Notes: generated by a model from the letters alone, not told the origin. Positions 25,714 to 36,147 are shown, counted from the first letter of the stretch. The stretch: DNA of 37,166 nucleotides from an uncultured Gilliamella sp. (GCA_946481345.1 CAMLMY010000020.1:1-37166), one strand, 5' to 3'. Numbers and translations are program-made.

Positions 25714-27594
25714 TTAATTTTCTGATTGAGGTGGTATGTCTGTTCCCTCATTTGGTATCTCTTTTGCTGCTTGTTCATCACTTTCAGTCCAATCTTCTGG
25801 AGCAGTAATTGGTCTACGAGCAATCAAATCAGCAACTTGTTTTGCGCCAATGGTTTCGTATTTCATTAATGCATCTTTCATCGCATGAAGTACGTCCATA
25901 TTTTCAGTTAAAATTTTACGTGCTCGTTCAAAGTTACGATCGATAATTTTTTTAACTTCTTCATCAATAATTCGCGCTGTTTCATCAGAGATATCTTTTG
26001 GTCGTCCATAAGATGAATTATCATCCATTTCATAAAATAACGGACCTAAACGATCAGAAAAGCCCCATTGGGTAACCATTGCTCTGGCATATTGAGTGGC
26101 AACTTTAATATCGTTTGATGCTCCTGTTGAAACTTTATCAACACCATAAATCAGTTCTTCGGCAAGACGTCCACCATATAGTGTGGCAATATCACCTTCT
26201 AGTTTTTCTCGGCTTTCACTAACCCGATCACCTTCAGGTAAGAAGAAAGTTACCCCTAATGCTCGGCCACGGGGGATGATAGTTACTTTATGGATTGGAT
26301 CATGATCAGGCATTAAATAACCAATAATGGCGTGTCCAGCTTCATGATAAGCGGTTGAGATAAGTTGCTCTTGTGTCATGGTTAACGAACGTCGCTCTGT
26401 ACCCATATTGATCTTATCTTTAGCTTCTTCAAATTCGTCCATAGTGACTAAACGTTTGTTACGACGAGCTGCAAATAGTGCTGCCTCATTGACTAGGTTT
26501 GCCAATTCTGCACCAGAATAACCTGGGGTACCACGAGCAAGCACCGATAAATTAACATCAGAACCAAGTGGCACTTTTTGCACATGAACTGCTAGAATTT
26601 GTTCACGACCTTTCATATCCGGTAAGCCAATTTGTACTTGGCGATCAAAACGACCAGGACGAAGTAAGGCTGGATCTAGAATATCAACACGGTTGGTTGC
26701 AGCAATAATGATAATGCCACTATTAGCTTCGAAACCATCCATTTCAACTAACATTTGGTTAAGAGTTTGTTCGCGTTCGTCATGGCCACCCATTGAGCCG
26801 GCACCACGTTTACGACCAACAGCATCGATTTCATCAATAAAGATAATACATGGTGAATGTTTACGTGCTTGTTCAAATAGATCACGGACACGTGAAGCAC
26901 CCACCCCAACAAACATTTCAACAAAGTCTGAACCAGAAATACTAAAGAAAGGTACATTTGCTTCACCAGCGATGGCTTTAGCTAATAATGTTTTACCGGT
27001 ACCTGGCGGTCCAACCATTAAAATACCTTTTGGAATACGACCACCAAGTTTTTGATATTTTCCAGGATCTCTTAAAAAATCGACAACTTCGGTAACTTCT
27101 TGTTTTGCTTCTTCACTACCTGCAACATCGCTAAATTTAGTCTTAACTTGGTCAGGTGTTAACATTTTAGCTTTACTTTTGCCTACCGACATTGGCCCAC
27201 CTTTACCACCGCCTTGCATCTGGCGCATGATAAAGAACCAGAAACCAAGTAGTAAAATAATCGGGAACCAAGAGATTAAAATGTTAACTAATAAGCTTGG
27301 TTTTTCGTCTGGGCTACCATAGACCGCAACATCATTTAATACCAAATTATCAACTAACTTTTCATCAAAATAAGGTATATAGGTAACATAACTATTGCTA
27401 CCTTTAGTAGTAGCAACAATTTCGCGACCATTTATATGCACTTCTTTAAGTTTGCCACCCGTTACATCCGCATTAAATTTGGTGTAATCGACTTGAGGGC
27501 CGCTATTGGATATTGAGCTGAATTGACTGAAGACAGCAATCAATACGACGGCGATAACACCCCAGATCAGTAAATTCTTTACCATGTCGTTCAA
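25714..27594 (-). CDS. ftsH: ATP-dependent zinc metalloprotease FtsH
   Basis: Hexameric inner-membrane AAA+ protease that degrades misfolded membrane proteins and regulators such as LpxC in E. coli. 626 residues (E. coli 644). Two membrane segments (about 6-25 and 103-124) flank a periplasmic domain. The Walker A is GPPGTGKT (195-202), Walker B FIDEID (252-257), the second region of homology includes RPGRFDR, and the zinc site is HEAGH (417-421). The disordered C-tail is about 20 residues shorter than in E. coli. The first codon is TTG with AGAGGT seven bases upstream; the ATG three codons inside (27585) matches the usual E. coli start but is poorly spaced. Follows rlmE by 75 bases. Confidence 0.97.
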   Translation of the reverse strand: MNDMVKNLLIWGVIAVVLIAVFSQFSSISNSGPQVDYTKFNADVTGGKLKEVHINGREIVATTKGSNSYVTYIPYFDEKLVDNLVLNDVAVYGSPDEKPSLLVNILISWFPIILLLGFWFFIMRQMQGGGKGGPMSVGKSKAKMLTPDQVKTKFSDVAGSEEAKQEVTEVVDFLRDPGKYQKLGGRIPKGILMVGPPGTGKTLLAKAIAGEANVPFFSISGSDFVEMFVGVGASRVRDLFEQARKHSPCIIFIDEIDAVGRKRGAGSMGGHDEREQTLNQMLVEMDGFEANSGIIIIAATNRVDILDPALLRPGRFDRQVQIGLPDMKGREQILAVHVQKVPLGSDVNLSVLARGTPGYSGAELANLVNEAALFAARRNKRLVTMDEFEEAKDKINMGTERRSLTMTQEQLISTAYHEAGHAIIGYLMPDHDPIHKVTIIPRGRALGVTFFLPEGDRVSESREKLEGDIATLYGGRLAEELIYGVDKVSTGASNDIKVATQYARAMVTQWGFSDRLGPLFYEMDDNSSYGRPKDISDETARIIDEEVKKIIDRNFERARKILTENMDVLHAMKDALMKYETIGAKQVADLIARRPITAPEDWTESDEQAAKEIPNEGTDIPPQSEN

Positions 27595-27669
27595 AAGAAA
27601 AACCTCTCATAAAATTAATAGTTACGACTAAAATTAACCAAGTATGGTACTACAAAATTGTACGGCTGG

Positions 27670-28296
27670 CTACTTCATCCCCATTGCTACAATATATACT
27701 TCTCGAGACCTAGCTCGCGAAGCTTCAGGCTTACGAATTTTGACTGTTTTAAACAGTGATCTTACTGTTTTTAGATACTCTTCAAAACCTTCGCCTTGGA
27801 ATACTTTAACGATAAAACTCCCATTTGGAGCAAGAACGTCTTTACACATATCTAATGCCAGTTCAACTAAATACATAGCTCTTGGTATATCAACGGCAGG
27901 TTGTCCACTCATATTTGGTGCCATGTCAGACATAACAACTTGTACTTTTTCTTCACCAACTCGCTCAAGTAGGGCATTTAATACCGCTTCATCACGAAAA
28001 TCACCTTGCAGAAAGTCAACGCCAACGATGGGATCCATCGGTAATAAATCACAGGCAATAATTCGCCCTTTATTTCCAATGAGTGATGCAACATATTGTG
28101 ACCATCCTCCCGGTGCAGCGCCTAAATCCACCACAGTAATTCCTGGTTTGAATAATTTGTCACTTTTTTGTATTTCTTCTAATTTAAACCATGCTCTGGA
28201 TCTCAGGCCTTTTTTTTGTGCTTGTTGCACAAAACGATCGTTAAAATGTTCATTAAGCCAACGAGTAGAGCTTGCTGAGCGTTTTTTGTTACTCAC
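27670..28296 (-). CDS. rlmE: 23S rRNA 2'-O-methyltransferase RlmE (U2552)
   Basis: SAM-dependent methylation of U2552 in the A-loop of 23S rRNA, needed for 50S assembly and heat tolerance. 208 residues (E. coli 209). The catalytic tetrad Lys38, Asp124, Lys164, Glu199 is complete and carries the E. coli numbering. The SAM loop is [11 protein letters not shown]. Upstream of ftsH and divergent from yhbY, the same arrangement as in E. coli. Confidence 0.97.
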   Translation of the reverse strand: MSNKKRSASSTRWLNEHFNDRFVQQAQKKGLRSRAWFKLEEIQKSDKLFKPGITVVDLGAAPGGWSQYVASLIGNKGRIIACDLLPMDPIVGVDFLQGDFRDEAVLNALLERVGEEKVQVVMSDMAPNMSGQPAVDIPRAMYLVELALDMCKDVLAPNGSFIVKVFQGEGFEEYLKTVRSLFKTVKIRKPEASRARSREVYIVAMGMK

Positions 28297-28332
28297 AGAG
28301 AATAAATCCTTAATGTAATGAGGTCACTTCAA

Positions 28333-28361
28333 TTGATTACAAATATATATAAGGGTAGAAT
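28333..28361 (+). promoter_or_regulatory. Candidate yhbY promoter
   Basis: TTGATT (28333-28338) and TAGAAT (28356-28361) are separated by 17 bases, about 34 bases ahead of the yhbY start. Confidence 0.55.
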
Positions 28362-28394
28362 AGCAAAATTACAACTTAATGTGATAAAAAATTA

Positions 28395-28688
28395 ATGAAT
28401 TTATCGAATAAACAAAAACAGTATTTAAAAAGTGAAGCTCATCATTTAAAACCGATAGTGATGATTGGGGCTAATGGATTTACCGAAGGTGTGCTAGCAG
28501 AAATTGAAAATGCCTTAAATTTCCATGAGTTAATAAAAGTTAAAGTATCCGCTGAAGATCGTGAAACTAAAAAGTTAATTTGTGAAGCAATCATCCGCGA
28601 AACCAAAGCTTTAGCAGTTCAACAGGTGGGTTCTATTTTTACGATATACAGACCGAGTGAAGATAAAAAAATTACACTACCAAAATAA
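28395..28688 (+). CDS. yhbY: CRM-domain ribosome assembly protein YhbY
   Basis: Small RNA-binding protein associated with pre-50S particles. 97 residues (same as E. coli). The single CRM domain includes LKPIVMIGANGFTEGV with the GxxG-type loop and HELIKVKV. No clear Shine-Dalgarno precedes the ATG. It is divergent from rlmE and convergent with greA, the E. coli arrangement. Confidence 0.93.
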   Translation: MNLSNKQKQYLKSEAHHLKPIVMIGANGFTEGVLAEIENALNFHELIKVKVSAEDRETKKLICEAIIRETKALAVQQVGSIFTIYRPSEDKKITLPK

Positions 28689-28716
28689 AAAATAGGGCTA
28701 ATCGCCCTATTTTTTT
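28687..28716. terminator. Bidirectional terminator between yhbY and greA
   Basis: A 12-bp perfect stem (28687-28698 with 28704-28715) has a five-base loop and runs of A and T at the two ends, giving a U-tract on both strands. It overlaps the yhbY stop codon and precedes the greA stop by about a dozen bases. Confidence 0.92.
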
Positions 28717-28728
28717 GCAACAGTTTAA

Positions 28729-29205
28729 TTAAATATATTCAACTTTAACAATATCGAATTCAACATCACCGCCTGGTGTTTTAATTTGTACTGTATCACC
28801 ATCTTCCTTGCCAATAAGTCCACGAGCAATCGGTGAATTAACTGAAATTAGATTCTGTTTATAATCAGCTTCATCGTCGCCAACAATTCGGTAGGTTGTT
28901 TCTTCATCAGTATCAATATTCACAACGGTGACTGTGGCACCAAATATAATGCGACCAGTATTTTTAACTTTAGTGATATCGATAATTTGTGCTTGCGACA
29001 ATTTACCTTCGATTTCTTGAATACGACCTTCACAAAATCCTTGTTGTTCTCTCGCTGCATGATATTCAGCGTTTTCTTTCAAATCACCGTGTGCTCTAGC
29101 TTCAGCAATAGCGGCAGTAATTTGAGGTCTTTTTACATTTTTAAGTTCTTCAAGTTCTGCACGTAATAATTCGGCTCCCTTTACTGTCATTGGGATCTGT
29201 TTCAT
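28729..29205 (-). CDS. greA: Transcription elongation factor GreA
   Basis: Rescues backtracked RNA polymerase by stimulating transcript cleavage. 158 residues, standard length. The N-terminal coiled coil (about 1-75) carries the acidic tip in [12 protein letters not shown], and the C-terminal FKBP-like domain (about 80-158) ends [14 protein letters not shown]. No neighbouring operon member on its strand. Confidence 0.96.
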   Translation of the reverse strand: MKQIPMTVKGAELLRAELEELKNVKRPQITAAIAEARAHGDLKENAEYHAAREQQGFCEGRIQEIEGKLSQAQIIDITKVKNTGRIIFGATVTVVNIDTDEETTYRIVGDDEADYKQNLISVNSPIARGLIGKEDGDTVQIKTPGGDVEFDIVKVEYI

Positions 29206-29444
29206 CTCGGTTTTTTCCTATTTATATAGTAAATAAAAAGAATAACAAATGTTCATCTTAATCAAAAGAGAGATAAATTATTAATTTGGTTTGTTATTCT
29301 AATGTTACAATTGGCTTTAGTTATATATTAACTTCAAAACTGGTTTAACAACAAATCATTTATAGCAAAATCAAGTGCTATTTTAACCAAAATCAGGTAT
29401 CGTAATACAAATTCAACCCTTCATTCTAACTATTTAGCTTATTT

Positions 29445-31052
29445 ATGAGACGATTACGATTTAGTTTAATCATCCTCTTTTCGATTTTCTGGTTGTTAAT
29501 TGTAGTTGGCTATTTTTTGTTACAGACCAATTTTGGTGCCAAAATAGTAAGCCAACAATTATCAAAGCTGGGTGCCTATTCTATTACAATTGGCAAAATA
29601 AATCATTCCTTTGCTAATTTTTATGAGTTAAGCGTTGATAATTTATTGGTAAAAAAAGATCAGCAAGAAGTTGCTAATATTGGCAAATTAATCGTTGGGT
29701 TCGATAAGCAAAATTTGTGGCAATTCCATCATTTTAATTATATTAATGTCATTGATGGCACGCTAGATGGTTCTCAAATCAGCCAATCGATATTTACGGC
29801 CAATATGTTACGGTTTTACAACACAACCTTAAAATTTTCATTGAATAATGCTCAAGAACCATTGTTATTACAACAAATTAATGGTGGTATAAAGCCGTTT
29901 GATTTGTCGAGTAAACAACCATATCAATTCGATTTAACTGCCCAGCAAGTATTATTTAAGCAAATGGCTGTAAATAGTGTGTTACTGCAAGGATATTATC
30001 GTGATGGTATCACTTCAATTACTAATTTAGGTGGTAATATTGGTAATGGTTTTTTTGTTAGTAAATTAAAAATGCTAGCAGATGGTAGTTTGGATATAGC
30101 ACAATTAAAATTAAACAATATACATTTTAACGTCAATAATGAGACTGATTTAAACAGATATTTGTCTGAATTGCCAAAATTCAAATTACAAGAATTTTCA
30201 ATCTTTGATAGTAATATTCAATTGCCTAATTTAACTATTGAAAAGGGTAATATAGACATAACCAATATTGATTATGATGATAATCAATGGCAGTTAAAAC
30301 AAAGTAATTTTGTTATTAGTGCTGATAATGTTGTATGGTTTGATGAAAAACTTTCATCATTATTACTACAACTATCTTGTAAAGACGATGAAGTAGACAT
30401 TTTAAAAGCGATCGCGGAGTGGAATGACGGTAATATCCGTTTAACTGGTAGCTGGAGAAATAATGCATTACATCTAAAAACATTATTATTAGCCAGTGTT
30501 AATTATCAGTTACCTGATAACTTCAAACAACGGTTATTACCGAGTATATTTAATCAAGTTGATATTGATCAATTAACTGTTATGCCAAGTACGTTAATCA
30601 GCACTAAGTCAGATTATCCATTTAATCTCGCTAGCTTTAATGTTTCTGGAACCAATGTTAGGCTAGTGGAAGATAAAAGGATTGGTATATATTCAGGTTC
30701 GTTATTTTTTAAAGCTAATGATGCAACAATTAATAAAATTGCGGTTAAATATCCTAATTTATCACTGAGTTTTGATAGTCAGCATCGAGCGTTATTAAGT
30801 TTTAGCGCATTAATTAATAGCGGTAAACTTGACGCAATTGCAACGATAAATCCTTTGCAAACTGAGTTTGAATCATTGCATATTATTGCTAAAGGTATTA
30901 CTAGTGAATTGCTAAATCAATGGCAGCTAGTCCAAACGCCACCAGAATCATCAAATTATCGTGTTGATTTACATGGTGAAATTTCACCGTTTAGTCTATC
31001 GGGAACATTTTTTACTAACGATAATGAGTATTCTATTTATTCACAGCATTGA
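29445..31052 (+). CDS. AsmA-family envelope protein, YicH-like
   Basis: 535 residues (E. coli YicH 569). One N-terminal membrane segment (about 7-27) is followed by a long periplasmic domain. YFLLQTNFGAKIVSQQLSK and GKINHSFANFYELSVDNL match the YicH N-terminus, and NLGGNIGNG and IRLTGSW follow in YicH order. The family is related to AsmA/TamB-type bridge-like lipid transfer proteins; the specific role of YicH is not established. The start codon has no obvious ribosome binding site. It precedes hslR by 60 bases and may share transcription with it. Confidence 0.78.
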   Translation: MRRLRFSLIILFSIFWLLIVVGYFLLQTNFGAKIVSQQLSKLGAYSITIGKINHSFANFYELSVDNLLVKKDQQEVANIGKLIVGFDKQNLWQFHHFNYINVIDGTLDGSQISQSIFTANMLRFYNTTLKFSLNNAQEPLLLQQINGGIKPFDLSSKQPYQFDLTAQQVLFKQMAVNSVLLQGYYRDGITSITNLGGNIGNGFFVSKLKMLADGSLDIAQLKLNNIHFNVNNETDLNRYLSELPKFKLQEFSIFDSNIQLPNLTIEKGNIDITNIDYDDNQWQLKQSNFVISADNVVWFDEKLSSLLLQLSCKDDEVDILKAIAEWNDGNIRLTGSWRNNALHLKTLLLASVNYQLPDNFKQRLLPSIFNQVDIDQLTVMPSTLISTKSDYPFNLASFNVSGTNVRLVEDKRIGIYSGSLFFKANDATINKIAVKYPNLSLSFDSQHRALLSFSALINSGKLDAIATINPLQTEFESLHIIAKGITSELLNQWQLVQTPPESSNYRVDLHGEISPFSLSGTFFTNDNEYSIYSQH

Positions 31053-31112
31053 TTTTAATAAAATTATCCTTATATCTGTTTTAAGATGTATTAAGTTTTA
31101 AATGAGGAAACG

Positions 31113-31511
31113 ATGTATCTAGTAAGATTAGATAAATGGTTATGGGCGGCTCGGTTTTATAAAACTCGTTCCATCGCTCGTGATATGATTGATGGTGGCA
31201 AAGTCCACTATAATGGTCAACGAGCAAAGCCAAGTAAAATTGTTGAAGTCGGTGCTATATTAACCCTTAGACAGGGCAATGAACAAAAAACAATTCGTGT
31301 TTTAGCTATTAGTGATCAACGTAGGCCTGCTAGAGAAGCTGAATATCTTTACCAAGAGACCTTAGAAAGCATCACCAAACGAGAAAATATCGCTGAAGCT
31401 CGAAAACTTAATGCATTAACTATGCCGCATCCTGATCGACGACCAGATAAAAAAGAGCGGCGAACATTAATTAAATTTAAATATGATAGACAACAAGGCG
31501 ACAAGAATTAA
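31113..31511 (+). CDS. hslR: Heat-shock protein Hsp15 (ribosome-recycling S4 protein)
   Basis: RNA-binding protein that rescues 50S subunits carrying a nascent peptidyl-tRNA after heat shock. 132 residues (E. coli 133). The S4 domain starts [17 protein letters not shown] and includes [15 protein letters not shown]; the tail is basic. GAGGAAA precedes the ATG with good spacing. Its stop is one base from the hslO start, as in the E. coli hslR-hslO pair. Confidence 0.95.
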   Translation: MYLVRLDKWLWAARFYKTRSIARDMIDGGKVHYNGQRAKPSKIVEVGAILTLRQGNEQKTIRVLAISDQRRPAREAEYLYQETLESITKRENIAEARKLNALTMPHPDRRPDKKERRTLIKFKYDRQQGDKN

Positions 31512-31512
31512 T

Positions 31513-32376
31513 ATGGATACTTTAAATCGGTTTTTATTTGATAATCATTCGGTTCGAGGTGAGATTACTCGACTTGAAAATACTTACCAAGCAATTTTAG
31601 AAAACCATACTTATCCTATAGCGGTACAAAATTTATTAGGTGAATTGTTAGTAGCAACCAGTTTGTTAACTGCTACTTTAAAATTTGATGGTGATATCGC
31701 GGTTCAATTGCAAGGTGATGGCCCGCTGACATTAGCAGTTGTAAATGGTAATAATGAACAGCGATTACGTGGAGTTGCTCGAGTTAATGGTGAAATAGCG
31801 GATAATGCCACACTTAAAGAGATGGTGGGTAACGGCTATATCGTCATTACCATTACACCTAAAAAAGGGGAGCGTTATCAAGGTATTGTTGGCCTTGAAA
31901 AAGACACTTTAATTGGTTGTATTGAAAATTACTTTATGCAATCTGAACAACTTCCTACCCGTTTATTTGTCAAAACGGGGGTTCATAATAACAAACCTAT
32001 GGCGGCAGGTATTTTATTACAAGTATTACCAGCTAATGAAGATATTGAACAATCATTTGAACATCTCGGTGCATTGACGGAGACTATCACTAGTGATGAG
32101 TTATTCCAATTGCCAACTGATGAGATATTATATCGTCTTTATAATCAAGAAGAAGTTCGTTTATTTGAGACGCACGATATTGTGTTTAAGTGTGGTTGTT
32201 CGCGACAACGTTGTGAAGATAGCTTAATGACATTACCAGATAACGAAGTTGATGATATTCTCAATGAAGATGGTGGTAAGATTGATATTCATTGTGATTA
32301 CTGCGGTAAACATTATCTGTTCGATGCTATTGATATAGCAGAGTTAAGAAACAAGAAAAGTAATAATTATCATTGA
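31513..32376 (+). CDS. hslO: Redox-regulated holdase chaperone Hsp33
   Basis: Cytoplasmic chaperone switched on by oxidation. 287 residues (E. coli 292). The zinc/redox switch cysteines are Cys227 and Cys229 (KCGCS) and Cys261 and Cys264 (CDYC). The N-terminal core shows [25 protein letters not shown] and [11 protein letters not shown]. The frame is open ten codons upstream inside hslR, but MDTLNRFLF aligns with the E. coli N-terminus and begins just after the hslR stop, so 31513 is used. Confidence 0.96.
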   Translation: MDTLNRFLFDNHSVRGEITRLENTYQAILENHTYPIAVQNLLGELLVATSLLTATLKFDGDIAVQLQGDGPLTLAVVNGNNEQRLRGVARVNGEIADNATLKEMVGNGYIVITITPKKGERYQGIVGLEKDTLIGCIENYFMQSEQLPTRLFVKTGVHNNKPMAAGILLQVLPANEDIEQSFEHLGALTETITSDELFQLPTDEILYRLYNQEEVRLFETHDIVFKCGCSRQRCEDSLMTLPDNEVDDILNEDGGKIDIHCDYCGKHYLFDAIDIAELRNKKSNNYH

Positions 32377-32387
32377 TTTATAAAAGA

Positions 32388-32415
32388 GCCACTAAGATTA
32401 TTAAATTTTAGTGGC
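32388..32415 (+). terminator. Hairpin after hslO
   Basis: GCCACTAA (32388-32395) pairs with TTAGTGGC (32408-32415), twelve bases past the hslO stop. No U-tract follows, so termination is uncertain. A second inverted repeat, TTTGTAAA/TTTACAAA (32505-32526), lies further on, before the trmO stop. Confidence 0.45.
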
Positions 32416-32592
32416 AAAGTGAAATATAAGGAATTAAACCCACAGCTAATTTATCAGAATAAATTCAGCACACCAAATAAATATTATCGGTTTCGCATAA
32501 CTTTTTTGTAAAATTATCTTTACAAACTTTCCGATTAATTCCTGAATATATTAAATCGATAATTTATTATTTTTATTCGTGTATTTGTACGA

Positions 32593-33300
32593 CTAACTAA
32601 TTATCTGAATATTTTCTACAATGGCTGCATCTCCTAATACTTTCCACATTATATTGAAATGATATAGGGTAATCGCATAACTTTGCTCATGAAGACTTTT
32701 TTGTTTATAAGCTGGTCTTGGATCTTGAGAAATAACTTGTTCGATTAGTTCGCTTAGTTGTGGATAATGCTGTAGTTGGCTTTGTAAAAATATGTCAGCT
32801 TCAGATGAAAATGTTACCTTAAGTTTTTGTGTTGGAAGAAGTTGCGCATAACCAGCTATTGCCTCTGGATGGCTATCACAATAAGGTAAGTAGGGTTTTA
32901 TATCAATTATTGGTGTACCATTTACTAGATCCAAACCACCTAGTTTTAATATCACCTGCTTATTTTCAATAATAATATCTAGTAATTCAACGACTGAGAG
33001 CCCAATATTATTGGGTCTAAATGGTGATCTTGTCGCAAATACACCTAAACTTTTATTGCCACCTAAACGAGGCGGACGGACAGTTAATTTCTGTTTATTA
33101 GCATCAATATGATGAAAATGAAATAATAACCATATATGTGAAAACTGTTCTAATCCCTTAATACTCATAGGATCATTAAATCTATCTAGCAAATGTAGTT
33201 CACCTTCAGCTGCTGTTACAAGATTAGGTTGGCGTGGTACAGCAAATTTTTCAGTATAGGGTGAGTGAATGATGCCAATCGGCTCAAATTGAGATGTCAT
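32593..33300 (-). CDS. trmO: tRNA (adenine-N6)-methyltransferase TrmO
   Basis: SAM-dependent enzyme that methylates t6A37 in ACY-decoding tRNA-Thr to m6t6A. 235 residues, same length as E. coli TrmO (YaeB/TsaA). The TsaA-like beta-barrel shows SPYTEKFAVPRQPNLV, VRPPRLGGN, GVFATRSPFRPNNIGLS and DIKPYLPY. The C-terminal extension includes the DPRPAYK segment. No strong ribosome binding site. A terminator separates it from metQ. Confidence 0.94.
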   Translation of the reverse strand: MTSQFEPIGIIHSPYTEKFAVPRQPNLVTAAEGELHLLDRFNDPMSIKGLEQFSHIWLLFHFHHIDANKQKLTVRPPRLGGNKSLGVFATRSPFRPNNIGLSVVELLDIIIENKQVILKLGGLDLVNGTPIIDIKPYLPYCDSHPEAIAGYAQLLPTQKLKVTFSSEADIFLQSQLQHYPQLSELIEQVISQDPRPAYKQKSLHEQSYAITLYHFNIMWKVLGDAAIVENIQIIS

Positions 33301-33330
33301 TATTGAATTATTGTGTAATTGTTATAAATG

Positions 33331-33360
33331 TGCTCCCATCGACAATAGTCGATGGGAGTA
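33331..33360 (-). terminator. Terminator-like hairpin after metQ
   Basis: Arms 33333-33343 and 33348-33358 form an eleven-bp perfect stem with an AATA loop (extendable to 13 pairs including a G-U), about 28 bases beyond the metQ stop. A short T-rich run follows on the minus strand. It separates metNIQ from trmO. Confidence 0.7.
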
Positions 33361-33387
33361 AGTTAATCATAGTTTGCGAATGTACTA

Positions 33388-34287
33388 TTACCAACCACGA
33401 ATAGCGCCACCTTTGAAAATTTCATCGGCTTTTTTAGCTACAGCATCAGATTGATAAGCTTTAACAAAGTTTTTAACTCTTTCATCGTCCTTATTCTCTT
33501 CACGAGAAACAATAACATTGACATATGGTGATTCTTTATCTTCAACAAAAATACCATTTTTGCTTGGGATTAAATTTGCAGGAGCTGCAAACGTGTTATT
33601 AATTATTGCTAAATCAACTTGTGAATCGTCTAAAGAACGTGGCAACATTGGTGCCTCAAGTTCAACAATTTTATAGTTATATGGATTACTGGTGATATCT
33701 AATACAGTTGGTAATAAACCTTTAGCTTTATCAACCGTTAACATTCCTTCATGTTGTAATAAAAGTAAAGCACGACCTAAATTAGTAGGGTCATTAGGTA
33801 TAGCAATGGTTGAATTAGCTGGAATGAAGTATGTTTCACCACGAGGTGAAGTCACTTTGACGCCTTCTCCAACTTGCTCATCAGCTGCAATTGGTTTTAG
33901 TTTTTTTGAATAAGAAGAAATTGGGAAAACAAAAGTATTACCAACTACTGCTAATTTATAGCCTTGTTCTTTCATTTGTTCGTCTAAATATGGTTTATGT
34001 TGAAACACATTAACATCAATTAAACCATCGTTTAAGGCTCTATTAGGTGTGACATAATCATTAAAAATAACTAGTTCGATATCAAGATTAAATCGTTCTT
34101 TTGCTTGTTGTTGCGCTATTTCTGCTTCTTCTTGGTCTGCTCCAGCAATTACTCCAACTTTTAAAGGACTAACTTTTGCTGGTTCTGCAGGTTTGTTATC
34201 AGTTGCAGTTGTTTGTTTGTTATCACAACCAGTTAAGAAAAATGCACTGACCAGTGTGGTTATTAGTGCTAATTTTTTTATAGACAT
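33388..34287 (-). CDS. metQ: D-/L-methionine-binding lipoprotein
   Basis: Substrate-binding lipoprotein of the MetNIQ methionine ABC importer, anchored to the outer face of the inner membrane. 299 residues from the chosen start. A 20-residue signal ends in the lipobox LTGC (Cys21). The NLPA domain shows VGVIAGADQEEAEIAQQQAKE, FNDYVTPNRAL, DVNVFQHKPYLD and IPNDPTNLGRALLLLQ. An upstream in-frame ATG (34299) overlaps the GGAGAG Shine-Dalgarno (34292-34297) that serves the ATG at 34287, so the inner one is used. It is the last gene of metN-metI-metQ. Confidence 0.95.
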   Translation of the reverse strand: MSIKKLALITTLVSAFFLTGCDNKQTTATDNKPAEPAKVSPLKVGVIAGADQEEAEIAQQQAKERFNLDIELVIFNDYVTPNRALNDGLIDVNVFQHKPYLDEQMKEQGYKLAVVGNTFVFPISSYSKKLKPIAADEQVGEGVKVTSPRGETYFIPANSTIAIPNDPTNLGRALLLLQHEGMLTVDKAKGLLPTVLDITSNPYNYKIVELEAPMLPRSLDDSQVDLAIINNTFAAPANLIPSKNGIFVEDKESPYVNVIVSREENKDDERVKNFVKAYQSDAVAKKADEIFKGGAIRGW

Positions 34288-34301
34288 AACTCTCTCCATG
34301 A

Positions 34302-35063
34302 TTAATGATGGGTAACACGTTTAACTATAGTATTACCTAAAAATTGAATAAAAAATACAAAAATTATTAATATAAACACTACTAAATTTGTTATTGCTGG
34401 TTTATGGCTGATGTATCCATACTGTATTGCAAGTTGACCTAGGCCTCCGGCACCTACAGCACCTGCCATAGCAATATATCCTGTTAATGTGATGAGTGTA
34501 ATGGTCATACTATTTACAATGACAGGTAATGCTTCTGGTAATAAAACTTTATAGATAATTTGTAATGGTGTCGCCCCCATAGAGCGCGCTGCTTCTATTA
34601 AACCTTTCGGTACTTCTAATAATGCATTTTCAATCATCCGAGCTATTAATGGTGCTACTCCTATACTTAATGGTACAACTGCCGCTTGTTTACCAATAAA
34701 TGTACCCATTAATAAAGCAGTAAAAGGAACAATCCATACAATTAATATAATAAATGGTATTGAACGAAAGAAATTTGCAATAAATGAAATAACATTATTT
34801 AAAATAGTACAATCTAATATCTGTCCCTTACGTGTGGTATAAAGCAATATACCTATAGGTAAACCAATAAGCAGACCAAAGAAGGCTGACAAGGTAACCA
34901 TATAAATAGTATCGTCAGTAGATTGCGCTATTTTTATTATCATCGCTTCACTAAATCCTTCAAAAGAAGAGGCGAAAGCAATAAAATCTGACCAAAAATC
35001 AAAATGAGATAAATATAATATTAATGATTCAAATGGTTTAAATGATGGAAGAAAATCAAACAT
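34302..35063 (-). CDS. metI: Methionine ABC transporter permease
   Basis: Membrane permease of MetNIQ. 253 residues, against 217 in E. coli; the extra length is about 36 residues at the N-terminus before the segment [20 protein letters not shown], which aligns with E. coli. The ABC-interaction (EAA) loop is [24 protein letters not shown]. The ATG overlaps the metN stop by eight bases and follows GAGG, which supports the long form. The extension is aromatic and moderately hydrophobic. An internal Met (about residue 41) would give an E. coli-sized protein if used. Confidence 0.93.
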   Translation of the reverse strand: MFDFLPSFKPFESLILYLSHFDFWSDFIAFASSFEGFSEAMIIKIAQSTDDTIYMVTLSAFFGLLIGLPIGILLYTTRKGQILDCTILNNVISFIANFFRSIPFIILIVWIVPFTALLMGTFIGKQAAVVPLSIGVAPLIARMIENALLEVPKGLIEAARSMGATPLQIIYKVLLPEALPVIVNSMTITLITLTGYIAMAGAVGAGGLGQLAIQYGYISHKPAITNLVVFILIIFVFFIQFLGNTIVKRVTHH

Positions 35064-36087
35064 AACCTAACACCTCAACTTTAGTATTATTCTTTTCTAA
35101 AAACGCAATTGCCGATGCAGTACTTTTTTGTTTGCCTTTCATTTCTGTCAACATTAAACCAAATTTAACACCGCCAGCATAGTCCATCTGAGCGCTAATA
35201 ATATTACTATCAACTTCAAACTCTTTTGCTATTTGCGATAGTAGTGGTAAATCAACCGAAACTCCTGTGAACTCCATGCGAACCAGCGGATTAAGTCCTT
35301 CTTTATGTTCTGGTGTCAGTCTTGCTAAATAGTCATCTGGAATTGTGAGATGCAATGTTGATTGAATGAATTGTCTTGCAATATCCGTTTTTGCATGTGA
35401 AAACATCTCGCCAACTGAAGATTGTTCAACTAACTCGCCATCACTAATTACTGCTACTTGGTCACAAATCTGCTTAACTACATCCATCTCGTGAGTGATT
35501 AATAAAATGGTTAAGCCTAGTTTCTGGTTGATATCTTTTAATAATTCTAAAATAGAACGGGTTGTCTCTGGGTCAAGAGCACTCGTTGCTTCATCACATA
35601 ATAATACTTTTGGATCACTGGCTAGTGCTCTAGCAATAGCGACGCGTTGTTTTTGTCCACCAGATAAATTAGCTGGATAAACATTCGCTTTTTCACTTAA
35701 ACCAACAAGATCAATAAGTTCATTTACTTTTTGTTTAATGACTGCTTTAGGTGTTCTATTGAGTTCAAGAGGAAAGGCAATATTATCAAATACCGTTCTA
35801 GAAGAAAGCAAATTGAAATGTTGAAAAATCATGCTAATTTTTCGACGAACTTCAATTAACTTTCGATTAGATAAATGGGTGATATCTTGGCTATCAAAAA
35901 ATATTTTTCCACTTGTTGGTTTTTCTAACAAGTTAACGCAACGTATTAATGTACTTTTACCTGCGCCGGATTTGCCAATCACACCATAAATTTTACCTTC
36001 TGGAACATGAAGTGAAATGTCCTTTAAGGCATGAATAGTGGTTTTATTTTGCTCAAATGTCTTTGAGATATGTTCTAATTTTATCAT
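35056..36087 (-). CDS. metN: Methionine ABC transporter ATP-binding protein
   Basis: ATPase of the MetNIQ importer. 343 residues from the chosen start, identical in length to E. coli MetN. Walker A is GKSGAGKST (38-46), followed by the Q-loop [11 protein letters not shown], signature LSGGQKQR, Walker [12 protein letters not shown] and the switch His in LITHEMD. A C-terminal NIL (ACT-like) domain (about 265-343), with [14 protein letters not shown] and [10 protein letters not shown], binds methionine for trans-inhibition. The frame extends 17 codons upstream, but that portion runs into the promoter and MetJ boxes, so MIKLEHI at 36087 is the start. First gene of the operon. Confidence 0.96.
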   Translation of the reverse strand: MIKLEHISKTFEQNKTTIHALKDISLHVPEGKIYGVIGKSGAGKSTLIRCVNLLEKPTSGKIFFDSQDITHLSNRKLIEVRRKISMIFQHFNLLSSRTVFDNIAFPLELNRTPKAVIKQKVNELIDLVGLSEKANVYPANLSGGQKQRVAIARALASDPKVLLCDEATSALDPETTRSILELLKDINQKLGLTILLITHEMDVVKQICDQVAVISDGELVEQSSVGEMFSHAKTDIARQFIQSTLHLTIPDDYLARLTPEHKEGLNPLVRMEFTGVSVDLPLLSQIAKEFEVDSNIISAQMDYAGGVKFGLMLTEMKGKQKSTASAIAFLEKNNTKVEVLGYV

Positions 36088-36118
36088 GATATATAACAAC
36101 AAAAATCTGAATAGATAA

Positions 36119-36147
36119 ATATTAAGACGTCTAGACATCTAAGTCAA
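36119..36147 (-). promoter_or_regulatory. metN promoter
   Basis: On the minus strand TTGACT (36142-36147) and TAATAT (36119-36124) are separated by exactly 17 bases. Sixteen of those spacer bases are the two MetJ boxes. Confidence 0.7.
36125..36140. promoter_or_regulatory. MetJ operator (two met boxes)
   Basis: Two tandem eight-base met boxes: AGACGTCT (36125-36132), a perfect consensus match, and AGACATCT (36133-36140), seven of eight. MetJ with S-adenosylmethionine binds such tandem boxes in the Enterobacterales, including upstream of metN. Here they fill the space between the -35 and -10, so bound MetJ would exclude RNA polymerase. Confidence 0.9.

Noticed and set aside
26693-27055. Open frame of 120 codons antisense to ftsH, and similar frames inside parC, the permease and rlmE
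   Set aside because: They are reverse-strand shadows of highly conserved genes with no ribosome binding sites or family resemblance.
32505-32526. TTTGTAAA/TTTACAAA inverted repeat as a terminator
   Set aside because: The T-run lies before the stem on the plus strand, and A follows on the minus strand, so it is wrong for either converging gene.
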